This document shows positions 17,983-28,969 of a DNA stretch of 64,000 bases, piece by piece. This DNA is from Polyodon spathula (taxonomy: Eukaryota > Chordata > Actinopteri > Acipenseriformes > Polyodontidae): the NCBI RefSeq assembly GCF_017654505.1, contig NC_054537.1:60724145-60788144 (forward strand). Reading direction: 5' to 3'. The position numbers and the translations under genes were made by a program. The notes under the pieces were generated by a model, which did not search any database, had not been told where the DNA came from, and saw only the letters and a program-made list of their open reading frames with translations. The first letter of the stretch is position 1, and every line of letters starts with the position of its first letter.

Positions 17983-18778
17983 CTGAACCCCAAGACCACC
18001 CTCCTGAATATGGAGCTGGAGCTTAAGGCTGTGAAGGACAACGCTGGAGTGAGGGTGAAGTCTGTAGAGGATTACCAAGCCATTGTGGATGCAGAATGGA
18101 ATATCCTCTATGACAAATTGGGAGCCAAAGTTGTGCTGTCCAAGCTTCCCATTGGAGATGTAGCCACCCAGTTCTTTGCTGACTGGGACCTGTTCTGTGC
18201 TGACAGAGTCCAGGAGGACCTCAAGAGGACCATGATGACTTGTGGTTGTTCAATCCAGACCAGTGTGGGGTCTCTCACAGACGACGTGCTGGGACAGTGC
18301 ACTCTCTTTGAGGATATCCCGGTTGGAGGGGAAAGGTATAACTTTTTCAAAGGCTGCCCTAAGGCCAAGACATGCACCATTATCCTGAGAGGAGGGGCTG
18401 AGCAGTTCATAGAGGAGACAGAGAGGTTGTTGCACGATGCCATCATGATTGTCAGGAGAGCCATCAAGAATGATTCTGTTGTGGCAGGAGGTGGTGCTAT
18501 TGAGATGGCACTGACCTGCGGAACTATTCTAGGACCATCCCAGGCAAGTAGCAGCCCAGGGTGGTATGTGGTATGGTGCGGATGTGAACAACAAAGACAT
18601 CGCTGACAACTACGAAGCCTGTGTCTGGGAGCCATCCAGAGTCAACACTCTCACTGCAGCCTCGGAGGCCACCTGCCTCATCCTGCCTGTCGATGAAACC
18701 ATCAAGAACCCTCGGTCCGCTATGGACGGGCCCCCAGGAGGGCAAGGCAGAGACCATGGCAGGCCGCATGCCCACTAG
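17983..18778 (+). pseudogene. CCT7: CCT7 (TCP-1 eta) processed pseudogene
   Basis: CCT7 is the eta subunit of the cytosolic TRiC/CCT chaperonin, which folds actin, tubulin and other proteins. From 18010 a 198-codon frame matches the middle and C-terminal part of the protein, including [29 protein letters not shown] and [18 protein letters not shown]. Recognisable sequence starts a few codons upstream at 17983. A later frame (about 18555-18778) resumes with [24 protein letters not shown] and the Gly/Arg-rich tail. There are no introns. The first ~220 residues are absent, about six codons are lost after YDKL, and around 18535-18556 a deletion of several dozen codons plus a frameshift and stop breaks the frame. 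An AATAAA near 18925 and an A-rich tail running into an AAT microsatellite fit LINE-mediated retrotransposition. It cannot encode a working chaperonin. Confidence 0.93.
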
Positions 18779-18944
18779 AGGGTGTCTGTCAGCTGTTTCA
18801 AGCAGTAACAGGACAAGCCTGAAAGGCATGTTTCCCCCCTGCCCCTTCCCAGCACTTCCAACGAGGTAGTCATATGATTATCTTTGGCACTGTTTAGATG
18901 CATTGATGACATGCAAGCTTTAAAATAAATTTGTCTTCTATTAA

Positions 18945-18961
18945 TTTAAAATAAATAAATA

Positions 18962-19030
<69 letters not shown>

Positions 19031-19031
19031 C
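18945..19031. repeat. (AAAT)/(AAT)n microsatellite at retropseudogene tail
   Basis: Short AAAT units pass into an AAT array of more than 20 units. Its position directly after the CCT7 pseudogene suggests it grew from the poly-A tail of the retrocopy. Confidence 0.95.
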
Positions 19032-19034
19032 TGC

Positions 19035-22000
19035 ATTCTACAATTGTTCGAGGTCCCTGGCAGCTTTTTGGGATGACAAACAAATATATTTAAAATGTTT
19101 GTTTTCAATGGTGTCAGTTTGGTTTGGATCAATACCAATAATATAGAAGTTCAAGACCAGTGTATTTTGACTGTGGAATGCATTGCGTGATTCTGTTTAA
19201 AAAAGCAAAACTTTAATGGAGTGCACCATCAATGAGTCACTGATGATGCTACTGAAATAGTTTGCGTCTGTTATTCCAAAAACCTTTGATGTGGATTTAA
19301 ATTTGGTTATTGAATTGTTTTATTATTATTTTTTTTTTTTTGTATGAAACTGTCCTGTCTGCTGTGCATTGAATGGGAGTGGGTCATTTTGTAATGTTTG
19401 TGGGAATGTTGAAATCTGCAGCAGAACATTTTTATTTTCTTTTATGGTGGTGCATTATCCACCACTTTCAACACCACTTTTTTTTTCTGCAAGGATAGTG
19501 CATGTTTTTGCGCTGCTTCATGGAAATGGCATTGATGCATGAGCACTATGACAGCTCGAAATGCATCATAGGATCAAGCACTAAAATACAGAACAGAGGC
19601 GCTAATCTGAAATCTACATATTTCAAAGATTCATGAGTCATCTGAGGCTAGATATAATGCATATTTCAAAGCACTATATCAGAGAAAACTAGGTCTAATA
19701 GCAGAATAGAAAAGAATAACTACTGTTTTCATAAACATTTTTTTGATGTGTTTTGATGTTTTTATACTGTTTTGATGTCTAAAAAGCACATTTCATTTAC
19801 AATACTGAAAGTTCACATTTAAATCAAGTTGATGAATAAATGAATAGCGTAAGTAATCACACAGACAAAATTCAATGGAATGCTCGAAATAATGAAAAAC
19901 TCGTCAGGGTGCAAAACTGGGCACAACAGGGGCTTCACAATAATTCTCACAAACAGGAATTTTTTGTTAAGGGAACTCGTATTTTAAAAAGTCATTTACA
20001 ATAAGCAAGTGCTAAGTTTGTAGACCATGTAGAAAATTTGTAGTATCTGGAAATTAATCAAATCCAAGTTTGTTTATTATGTTTATAAAAAGACACAGAG
20101 CATGTACTCTTGTAAAAGTTACAGCACTTTTAAATAAGCTAGGTAGTGTATTTCTCAACTTGAAAGGTGATTTTTATTTTTTATTTTTTACCTTTTAAAA
20201 TTGTTTTGTAATTTGCACTTTGAAGCTCAGTTGTATTGATAGTAATGTATTGCTTATATTGAAGTAGCTTCACAAAAGACCCATGTAGCTTGCCTGTATT
20301 GTGGATTCACCACGCAAAACCAGGCTTTAGTTAAATGTACACTGTACTACTTGAATAAAGAACACCAGTCCAAGCTGCTTGTTAAAGGCATTAAAATAGT
20401 GGGTCTAGGACAGTCTGGCATTTTGAGTGCTCTAATGAGAGTGGTTCCATTAGAATTGAATGTAAACCTTATCATAGACATATAGTAATCCGTTGTGTAT
20501 CCACCTGTCACATATCCACCCTCGTCTGCCATGATCAAGCTTTTCAGCAACGTGTACAGTGCTAATGCAAAATGGCTACAGGAAATTGAAAGCGAGTTGT
20601 GCTTGTAAATGAAAAAAAACGTTGAAATATTTTCACCTCTGGAAAAGGGAGTTACGAAGGATAAAATAGGACAAGAGTTGAACAAGAGTGCTGTAAAAAG
20701 TTTGCATCGGATTCGGACAAATTTTTCTTCTCCGGTCTTTGATAGCAATGGCAGCTAAAAAGCGAACCTTCAAACAAACTTACATTCAAGACTTTTTTGC
20801 TCCAACACAGTAATGCAAGTACCACTCAGTTTTTTTTTTTTTTTTTTTTTGGTAAACCTATGTCTTTTGTTACTGTGTAAATTACCTGACACTAATGTAA
20901 GTGTATACAGCACTAAAACCCTGTATCTTTCTAAACAAGGGATTTAGGGGAGCTCCCTAATAAAAGCTGAATCTCAAAACAATAATTGTGTGAATATAGT
21001 AATTGTTACAGCTGCGTATAATGGTTTTTAAAACAGGATTCATTTATCCAGCTTTATACATATCTGCCCTTACTCTAGTCCCACCGCAGTCAGATACGAG
21101 ACGGGCTGCTGTACTGTATGGTTCCACTGTTGTACACCATTAAAACTGACTTACTTCAGAAGACCCAGTGGTCGAAAAAGCATACTTATTTTGGAATAGT
21201 AAGAATGCATGGTAGATAATAATGTTCACAGAGACAATAATATATGTTGGAAGAGAATACACATACAAGAATATTAAATATTATTAAAATGTAGATGATA
21301 TAAAGTATCAATTGAGTACAAATGCTCTTGTAATGAGATCTGCACATAACAACCATAGGATATTGTACTGGGACATTTTCTTTAAACATTTACATGAAAA
21401 AGTGTGTGTATCATATCGCATGTGTTTTCACCAACCCTGTATCTTACATCATTGGTAGAGCAGATATTCTCCTTCAATTGAATTTGTTTTGTATAATCCT
21501 ACCTGCTTTAAATCTGATAACCTGCAATTATCTCAGCCTACTCATTCCATGTTGTTCAGTTTTATTGAACAAGAGTAATTATGGTACTGATTAATCATGA
21601 AAAAGACCCCAGGTTGATGTCATGCCTGTTGTTTGCAAATTTTAGTTAATGAGACTCACCCTTCAAGAAATTGAATTTCATTTGGTAAGCCTGTGTGCTT
21701 GTGTGTACTGTGCCTGTGCACATTTATGTGAAAATGAGGATTCAGTGAGACGTAAAACATTTTCAAGCTTTTTTTAAAAATAGTCTAAAAACAAACAAAG
21801 GTGTGAAGTTATAATCCGATAAAGTAAGTTGTAATCTTTACTTTTGGAACATTGCTATATAAATAGGAAATGTACTTGTTGACAGACTACGTGGGGTACT
21901 TGGGGACCAGGGTAGAAAACAAGTTGTTTAAATAAAATGTCAGATGTCCAGTAATGTAAGGCCTGTGAACAGCAACTTCACAGTTATCTTACCTACTGTA

Positions 22001-22435
22001 TTCTTCCTCCTGTATAAAGTCACTTTTCATTTAATTTTATGTTTCAGTTATCATGTCTTGGTCACTTTTTACAGAACCCCTTTGGCCTCAACAGGTTTAT
22101 CTTTCAAGTATGAAATGTAGCCATTACCGAATGGGTATTTACCTAAAGACTTGGAAACTTGAATAAGATATATCAAAGCTGCTCACTGATCCTGTGACAC
22201 GGTCATGACTGCCCCCGAGGGGATAAAGGACTGCTCGCACAGATCTCTGCGCCATTTTTCCTTTCAAGACTGACCTGACAGGAAAGTTTGGTATCAGATA
22301 AGTACTTGTTGCTTATGACTGTTATTTTTATCTCAAATTATTGGGTTTTACATAATTTATGTGATATTTCATTATTGCTGTAATAGTTTTTCTACTTATG
22401 TGTATATTGTGCAGTACAGCCTGTTGATTGATACT
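19035..22435. other. No recognisable gene
   Basis: AT-rich DNA with T-runs near 19330 and 20830. A minus-strand frame of 133 codons (20347-20748) has no recognised domain. No terminal repeats or splice-flanked exons were seen. Confidence 0.55.
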
Positions 22436-22439
22436 TCCT

Positions 22440-23590
22440 AAAGAAGCCTTGTGCCCCACTTGAAACCAGTGGCTTGACTCGCTCCTTCCTAGGGATCAAG
22501 CAACATAAGTCAACTGACTTTGTGCTCTCCCCCCAGGCCGCATAGCTCCGGATGGAGTTAAATTAAATTCTCTTTATTTTTGTTTTTTACTCAGTCCGGT
22601 ACTAAACAGATCTTGTTTGGATCTTGACCCGCCCGGTTGTGGTCTATAAGCAGATTGAGGCAGCACCTGTACATCTGTATACTGCACACTGCATTGCTTG
22701 CTTCTTGCATCATGTCTAGGTTTTATTCCCGTGAGACATGCAAGGCCAGTCTGCCTGTTGAGGACAAGCACAGCAGATGTGCCTGGGGCCAGAGCACTCC
22801 AAGAAGGCACTGATGAACCACAGTTTCTGTGAGTTTTGTGTATGTTTCTCCAAGAGCATGCTGGAGAAACATTTCTCATGCAACTCTATAGAGTGCTCTG
22901 CATCCCTCACTCCTGCACAGCACTCTTCCCCATCACCCTCTGGTGGGGAGGTGACTGCATCCTCACCCCATGGCTCTGTGCCAAGGGAGAGCGGACTATG
23001 CACCTGGGAAAGTAGCCCTCGCAGGAAGCCATCTTCACGGTCGTCCTCATCTTCTGCTTCTCCTGTTTCGCTTAGGAAGAACAAGAAGAGTCACCATTCC
23101 AAGTGATCAGTGGACTCAGAGCAGATGGAAAACCTCTGGACAGCTGTTTCCCACCAAGGAACGGTGCTCTCAGAGTTACTGTGTGAAAGTTCAGCACCAC
23201 CTGCCCAAGCCTGTCCCTTGGGGCCCCAGGGGGTTATGAGTGCAGATTGGCAACAGGAGGTCATGCAGTCTGTCATCGCCTCTGATGAGGGGGGGCGAAC
23301 AGGAGCTGCCACTCCTGTCTGAGGACATGGAGTCAGACAGACAGCTGGGCCCAATTTCCACTGCTGGAGGCTTCAATTGCCGCTTTGGTACAGGCGCCTA
23401 ACTTATCGCTCCTGACCAAGGACGCTATGTGCCCCAACAAGTAGTGCCGGGTATCGGAGGGGCTTCTCAAGCATGTCTATTCAGCCAGTGTGTTCACCAC
23501 ATGGCTGGGTCTTAAGGAAGTATATACCCATGCGTTAATGGTTACATTTCTATTTCAGGGAACCAAGGTTACGATAATAACCTAACATTC
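22440..23590 (+). pseudogene. DIRS-like retroelement remnant: gag region and 3' end
   Basis: Plus-strand frames carry a DIRS-type gag signature: an initial MSRFYSRETCKASLPVEDKH segment, then CLGPEHSKKALMNHSFCEFC, then a Ser-rich stretch and, near 23350-23520, LVQAPNLSLLTKDAMC and EGLLKHVYSASVFTTWLGL. These fall in different frames, so there are several frameshifts and a stop. No recombinase or reverse transcriptase follows. The sequence jumps to a terminal segment near 23555-23590 containing TTTCAGGGAACCAAGGTTAC and TAACCTAAC, which matches the end of the opposite-strand DIRS remnant at 26430-26470. DIRS elements integrate with a tyrosine recombinase and make no target duplication. Exact ends are uncertain. 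Confidence 0.65.
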
Positions 23591-24525
23591 TCAGACTTGT
23601 CTTTTCTCACAGCTGGCATATCAGAGTGGAAACATTAACCTGTCTCCCTGCAACACTTTGTACCTAGTGTTTGAAAAGAAGTACATCAGTAAAATATCAC
23701 ACAGAATGTGTTCTCTTTAATTTAGAGTATTAGATAAGATAACTGAAATTTCGGACCAAATCTAGACATTTTCCATGACAAAGGTTGTTGTTACACTTTT
23801 TGTCTACTTGCTACATCAAGATCTTTATTTATTTATTATAATTTCTTTTATTTATTTCTTATTTATTTATTTTTAATGGAGAATCAACCTAATGGATGAA
23901 CTGCCTCTTTCTATAGTTTATAAAGTATTCATTATAATTTGTTTTCTTTGTTTTTCAAAACAATCAGAGATTCATTAAAGTTTAACAAACGGGGTGCTAT
24001 AATCAGTGAACCATTAGTTATATTGCTGCTGCATCTAAAGCGGATTTAAAGTCATGCAGTAGTTGTAGTTTTGATTTAAATCACACACTGTTTGTGGGTG
24101 GAATGCATGAGGGGATCAAACAAAAAAAAAAGAAAGAAAAAGAAAAATGATAAACTACAGCAGTGGATTAGTATTTTTAATCCAGCATCCACGTTTTTAA
24201 ATTGCACTCTGGAATAGATATAGGTTTACTAATCAGTCTGACCTCATATTTGCAGTAACCCCCATGCTGCTTGCACAATTGAAAAGCCTGCCGCCTGCCC
24301 TCCCCCAATTAGAAATGTTGCACAGAGAAATAAAATAAACCCATCAGCTGCTGCATATCCTTTATTTAAGCCAAATTTGTCCCATTAGTATACCACATCT
24401 ATTAATTGAGCTTGCAGACGGATGGGCCCGAAATCAGCTTACAAAACAGCAGCATATTGAAAGCTGAACCTTTGCCATATGTGCTCAGAGAACAGGACCC
24501 CCCTCCCCCATTCAATAAAAAGCAA
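23591..24525. other. No recognisable gene
   Basis: AT-rich with a TTTA-rich stretch at 23828-23875 and an A-rich run near 24121-24147. No coding motif was recognised. Confidence 0.5.
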
Positions 24526-24529
24526 CTGT

Positions 24530-24765
24530 ATGGAGGCTATGTGGTCCAGTGGTTAAAGAAAAGGGCTTGTAACCAAGAGGTCCCTGTTTTAAATCCCAGC
24601 TCACTCATTGACTCACTGTGTGTCCTTGAACAAGTCACTTGTGCTCCGTCTTTCAGGTGAGACGTTGTTGTAAGTGACTGTGCAGTTGATGTATAGTTCA
24701 CGCACCCTAGTTTCTGTAAGTAGCCTTGCATATAGGAGTCTGCTAAATAAACAAATAAATAATTT
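24530..24765 (+). mobile_element. V-SINE-like tRNA-derived SINE
   Basis: The head resembles a tRNA: GTGGTCCAGTGGTTAA in the A-box position and a diverged B box around TTTTAAATCCCAGC. The 3' part ends GGAGTCTGCTAAATAAACAAATAAATAA, close in sense to the tail of the V-SINE superfamily (a GCGTCTGCTAAAT-type end shared with its LINE partner). The copy is diverged and I could not define a target duplication. Assignment rests on memory of the family's head and tail. Confidence 0.7.
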
Positions 24766-24769
24766 TACG

Positions 24770-26425
24770 TTTAACCCTTTGTTTGTAAGAACTGGTACTG
24801 GTCTGAGGCTGAGCACCCCATTCACAATGCCTAATAAAGGATGAATCTCAACAAATAAGAAAAAACAAAACACAAATCAATGAGAAACTTGAGAGAATGT
24901 TGTTATTCTAATGCAAGATGAGATTTTTTTTTTGATGGTTAGTGTTACTCTTTAATCTTTTTGCTGCTAAGCTAAACAACACTACCTCTACTGCTGCACC
25001 ACAATAAAAATGTCAACTTCACATTGTTCACCGTGCATCTTGTTTATGTGTGCAATGCAGCCAGTTACAGTTGAGTAAAATTCAATTGACCCGCTCACTT
25101 TCCATAGATCGCCAAGCATAAGTGAGACTAGAAATCGACCTGTCTACATGCCTCCAGTTTAATGTGATGTCTTCCAGGATTACAGCTTTTCTTGGAAGGT
25201 TACACAATTACAACATGTCATTTTAACACAAACCAAGTGACCCGCATTTCGCAGGTCAGACACGCAAACTGACATTAAAACCTTCAGACCTGTGTGATTG
25301 TGCAACCCACAAAATCAAACTTACATATAAGATCAATGTTTGGGTAATGTAAAAAAGCAGAAGTTTGTCATGATCAGCATATGATCGTAAGTACACGCTA
25401 TTCATTGATGAGTTCATAATTCAAGTTGCAAATCACATCATTTTAAATTAACCAATGTTGTTTTATTTTTCTTTTATTGATTCAAAATGTAATTTTAATA
25501 ATTTAGGTAAGATTAATAATTTTCCGCAGCAAATATTCTGGACCAGCGTTCCAGTTGCCACATTAGGAGAGACAGTAAAATGATGAGATCTCATAAGGTA
25601 CAGCACTAATGGAAATCAATAATTGCCTCTTGTATCCACCAGATGTTTTTCGTACACTTTAAATGGCGGTCAATTGACGTTCACTCTGCTTCTTGACTGT
25701 GTGAAGTATGCAGATCAGTCTGAGAGCAGTGGTCAGCTCTGCAGAATGCCCACTTATAGAAACTGTACCCTATTGTTTGCTCCTCATACCACCCAAAGCT
25801 TTATTGGTGCCTAATACCCTCGGTGGGGCTTACAGGTCAGAATACACCCTCCCTTACTCCAATTGCCTGCAAGCTGTCACCCTAATTGTGAAATGATCTA
25901 TCTCACTCCGTAGGGAGCAGTCTGAGTTAAATGTCAAATTGTGAAATTGATTTATCTCCTCATAGGGGGACATTGTCTGTCACAGTTCTTTCCAAAAATG
26001 AGGATCATGTTGAAATTGCTTACTAATGTACATTTCCAAAGTGTAATAAATAATAAAATGATCCTAGGTTTCTTATATACTGTAGTTGTTTGGCTTATGC
26101 TTTCATCAAAACATATTTACTTGACTTGGTTTCTTTTAGTTGATTGCTTGAAGTGATTAAGAGGTTATAGTTTATATAATTGCTAGTTTATTTAGAAAGC
26201 TGCTAAATTTATATGCATTTGTGACAGTTAACGTAAAGTGCGTAAACCATAAATTCTGAAGTTAAAGGCACATAAGCCGGAAAGTTTATGATGTTGTGGG
26301 GTCCTTGTTGTATTTCTGTTAAGTGCTATTTAGTGCCTTATGTACATTTGGTGAACAGTTATAAATGTACAAAATAACTTTTTGGAATTTAATGCAATAA
26401 CAATGACACATTACCAACTTGGTAT
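24770..26425. other. No recognisable gene
   Basis: Short chance frames only. A local imperfect duplication of about 53 bp period occurs near 25884-25970, where AATTGTGAAAT, ATCTC and a TAGGG-type motif recur. Confidence 0.5.
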
Positions 26426-26429
26426 CAGT

Positions 26430-27320
26430 AGGTTACGGATGTAACCCCAGTTCCCTGAAAGAGAAGATGACCAACAACAATACTTTTGGGACATGCCTGC
26501 CACACGTCAAGTATTTACTGAGCATTTTATGTCAGAGCTGCCGATAGGAGACAGTGGACGAGGGACATCTCGCTACCGCCAGACTAATGTTCATGGTGTG
26601 AGCGTGCAACCTCAAGGACCCTTGTGCCTAATAAAGGCACTTAGGAATCTACCACATTGAGTTGGTAGAATCTGGTGAATGTAAGTGGAGTAGCCCAGCT
26701 AGCCGCAGTACAATTATCAGTTAATAAAGCTCCTCTAAAGAGGGCCCATGACGTAGCCACTCCTCTCGTAGAGTGTGCGGCAACCTCAAGAGACTGACCC
26801 AATCCAGTTCGTGCAGAGGGCTCACCATGACAGGCGAAGAGCTGGTCAGACTGACGCAGCACTATCGCTCTAGCCACATAACATCTCAACGCCCAAACCG
26901 GGCAGAAGGAATTCAACCTCCGATCCTCCTCCGAAGAAAAAAACAAAGCTGTCAGGCTTCACCCCAGGGTTTGCCTTTGGAAGCCTGACACCTGCAGCTA
27001 CTGGTTCAGGGAGTGGTGCTGATTGTACGATGCCATTCAGGTAGGCCGCGAGGAGACCTGCCCATTCGTATACCAACTGGGAATTGCACTAGACCTAGTG
27101 CCCCTGCACCTTCCAAAGAAGCCAGCGGGGCTGCTTGCTTTGAGACACTTGGCTCCAAGGCTGGTCGCTGCCAAGAAAACTGTACATCCTCCAGAAAACC
27201 CTGAAACACCAGGAAGGGCTGGGAGTTGAAGCCTGCACCGCTCTGAAAACATAGCGGCACTGTTCAGGCACTGCCTTCCAGGGAACCTGGAGAAACTTGG
27301 AGACTCGCTCCATAAGCACC
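26430..27320 (-). pseudogene. DIRS-type tyrosine recombinase remnant
   Basis: The minus-strand frame 26946-26641 is the C-terminal half of a DIRS recombinase. It reads FCPVWALRCYVARAI, then QLFACHGEPS, then AHSTRGVATSWALFRG (catalytic His-x-x-Arg box) and AASWATPLTFTRFYQLNV (catalytic Tyr). The first catalytic Arg region and the usual helix between GEPS and AHSTRG are missing or shortened. Upstream on the same strand, to about 27320, further frames may be more of the element but are frameshifted. The recombinase would insert the circular DNA copy into the genome. Downstream, 26430-26470 contains GGTTACGGATGTAACC and the complement of TTTCAGGGAAC, matching the terminal repeat of the 22.4-23.6 kb remnant. 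No reverse transcriptase was recognised. Confidence 0.8.
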
Positions 27321-27444
27321 CGAACTGAGCTTGAGGGAGGGGTAGTACCAGTCTCTGGGGTAGGGGGAAGAGTCTGCTGCCTGACGAGGTACTCCAGAAC
27401 CTAAGCCATCTAGCTGTTCAGTTCAGATATGTCCTTCGCCTGCC

Positions 27445-28130
27445 TCAAGTGTCTTGCCCACTTAGTGCTTCTTGAAGGAGACTTTGAGCGGCAAGCTCAA
27501 TGGGTTGGAGCCTGCGTGCAGGGTATGCTCTGTGAAGGACTCTAAGGCAGATGGAGGAGTGGGGAGGATGGGGCTCCCAACTCTGGAGAGGGCTCAGCTG
27601 AGCTGGGTGAGGAAGTCGCACCAGTGAACTCTGCGAGCCTCCTGCACAGGGACCGTGGCTGGGGAAGGAGGGGTGCTGCAAACCCAGGCACCTAGCACAG
27701 AAGAGGTGTTGGGGAAGCATCCCTCCACAGCAATGTCCAAGCACCGAGGCTCTGGGGCACTAAGGGTGCAGAAGCACCGAGGCACCGAGGGTACTTATGC
27801 AGGGAGCATCTAAGCACTGAAGGCGCCGAAGCATCAAGACTCTGAGGCACCAAAGCACAGAGTATACTGATGCTGGGAGCATTTGAGCACTAAAGGTGCC
27901 GAAGCCCCATAGCAGCGAGGCTCTGGGGCACTGAGGGCATCGAAGCACCAAGGCTCTGGAGCATCAAAGGCGTCAAAGTGCAGAGGCACCAAGGCTTCGA
28001 GGACACTGATGCAGGGAGCGTCTAAGTACCGATGCACAGAGGATCTGGGGCACTGAGCACCGACGGCAAAAGCACCGACGGTAATGGGAGTGATGTCTAG
28101 TCTGGACCGCATGCAGTCACACAACCGGGC
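27445..28130 (-). pseudogene. DIRS-like gag region with internal tandem expansion
   Basis: On the minus strand, directly upstream of the recombinase remnant, a frame reads PQHLFCARCLGLQHPS, resembling the cysteine motif of DIRS gag proteins. Before it (27730-28090) the DNA is a degenerate tandem array built on GGCACCGAGG, GCTCTGGGGCAC and GATGCAGGGAGC units, giving repeated AP-E-P-RC-type peptides. The array has no uniform period. Several frames are open in turn, so it is frameshifted. With 26430-27320 this probably made one element of order gag, (lost reverse transcriptase), recombinase, terminal repeat. The gag assignment is weaker than the recombinase one. Confidence 0.5.
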
Positions 28131-28323
28131 AGCGCTTAACTGACATCAATGTGGAGCACACCATACAGACAGAATAGAGAGAAAAATACCCAACACACCC
28201 AGGTGGGTGGGTCAGTATATCCGTGGAATCTGCTCACAGTAGTGTGTTAGGCACAATGGAGATAACACGTTGTTTTTTTTGTTTTTTTTTAAACTGCAAA
28301 GCAGTGGAGACAGCACACACTCT

Positions 28324-28349
28324 CACACACACACACACACACACACACA
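28324..28349. repeat. (CA)n microsatellite, short
   Basis: About 13 CA units, followed at 28364-28378 by a T-run and G-run. Confidence 0.95.
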
Positions 28350-28478
28350 ACAGAAGCTGAAAGGTTTTTTGGGGGGGGAACTGCACACACCAAGTGGGCG
28401 GGCCGAGTCAGCCCAGCGGCGTATTACAAAAATAATTAAACTGAGATGATACCTTTACGTTAAAACGCAGTTTATAGC

Positions 28479-28960
28479 GGGCTCCCGAGTGGCGCATCCA
28501 GTAAAGGTGCTCCACATGGAGTGCAAGATGTGCCGTATAGTCTGGGGATCGAGTCCAGGCTATGTCACAGTCGACCGTGACCGGGAGTTCCTAGGGGGTA
28601 GCACACAATTGGCTGAGCGCTGCCTGGGTAGGGAGGGCTTAGGTTGGCAGGGGAATCCACGGCTCACCACGCATCAGCAACCCCTGTGGCTGATAGGGCA
28701 TCTGTGGTTCTGTAATTGAGCTGCCAGGTCTGTGTTGTCCTCCAGTGCTATAGGTCTGGTGGCCTCGCTGTGGATCCGCAGTGCAAACAATGACGGATTG
28801 GCAGAAGAACGTTTCGGAGGACGCTTGCTTGTCTCCATTCCCCGAGTCGGCAAGGGGGTTGCGAGCGGTGAGCTGAGGATACAGATAATAATTGGGCATA
28901 CTAAACTGGGGAGAGAACCAGGGTAAAAAAATTGGAGACGACTAAATTAAAAAAAAACAA
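28479..28960 (+). mobile_element. ~480 bp tRNA-derived SINE (GGGCTCCCGAGTGGCGCA family), copy 1
   Basis: The copy starts GGGCTCCCGAGTGGCGCATC, with an A box at AGTGGCGCATCCAGT and a B box at GGATCGAGTCC. A long body includes GACCGTGACCGGGAGTTC and AGCAACCCCTGTGG, and the 3' part has a GAGCTGAGGAT/AATAATTGG segment, then GGAGACGACTAAATT and an A-rich tail. It aligns along its length with 57860-58362 and in reverse with 32812-33140. SINEs are copied by polymerase III transcription and a partner LINE's reverse transcriptase. No clear target duplication was seen. The frames across it are not genes. Confidence 0.85.
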
Positions 28961-28969
28961 AAAAAACAT

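Noticed and set aside
18108..18829. Minus-strand frames opposite the CCT7 pseudogene
   Set aside because: Antisense shadows of a clearly recognised plus-strand sequence.
20347..20748. 133-codon minus-strand frame
   Set aside because: No domain or composition typical of a protein; likely chance.
28489..28926. Open frames across the SINE at 28.5 kb
   Set aside because: The sequence is repeated elsewhere as a SINE, and the frames are not shared among copies.
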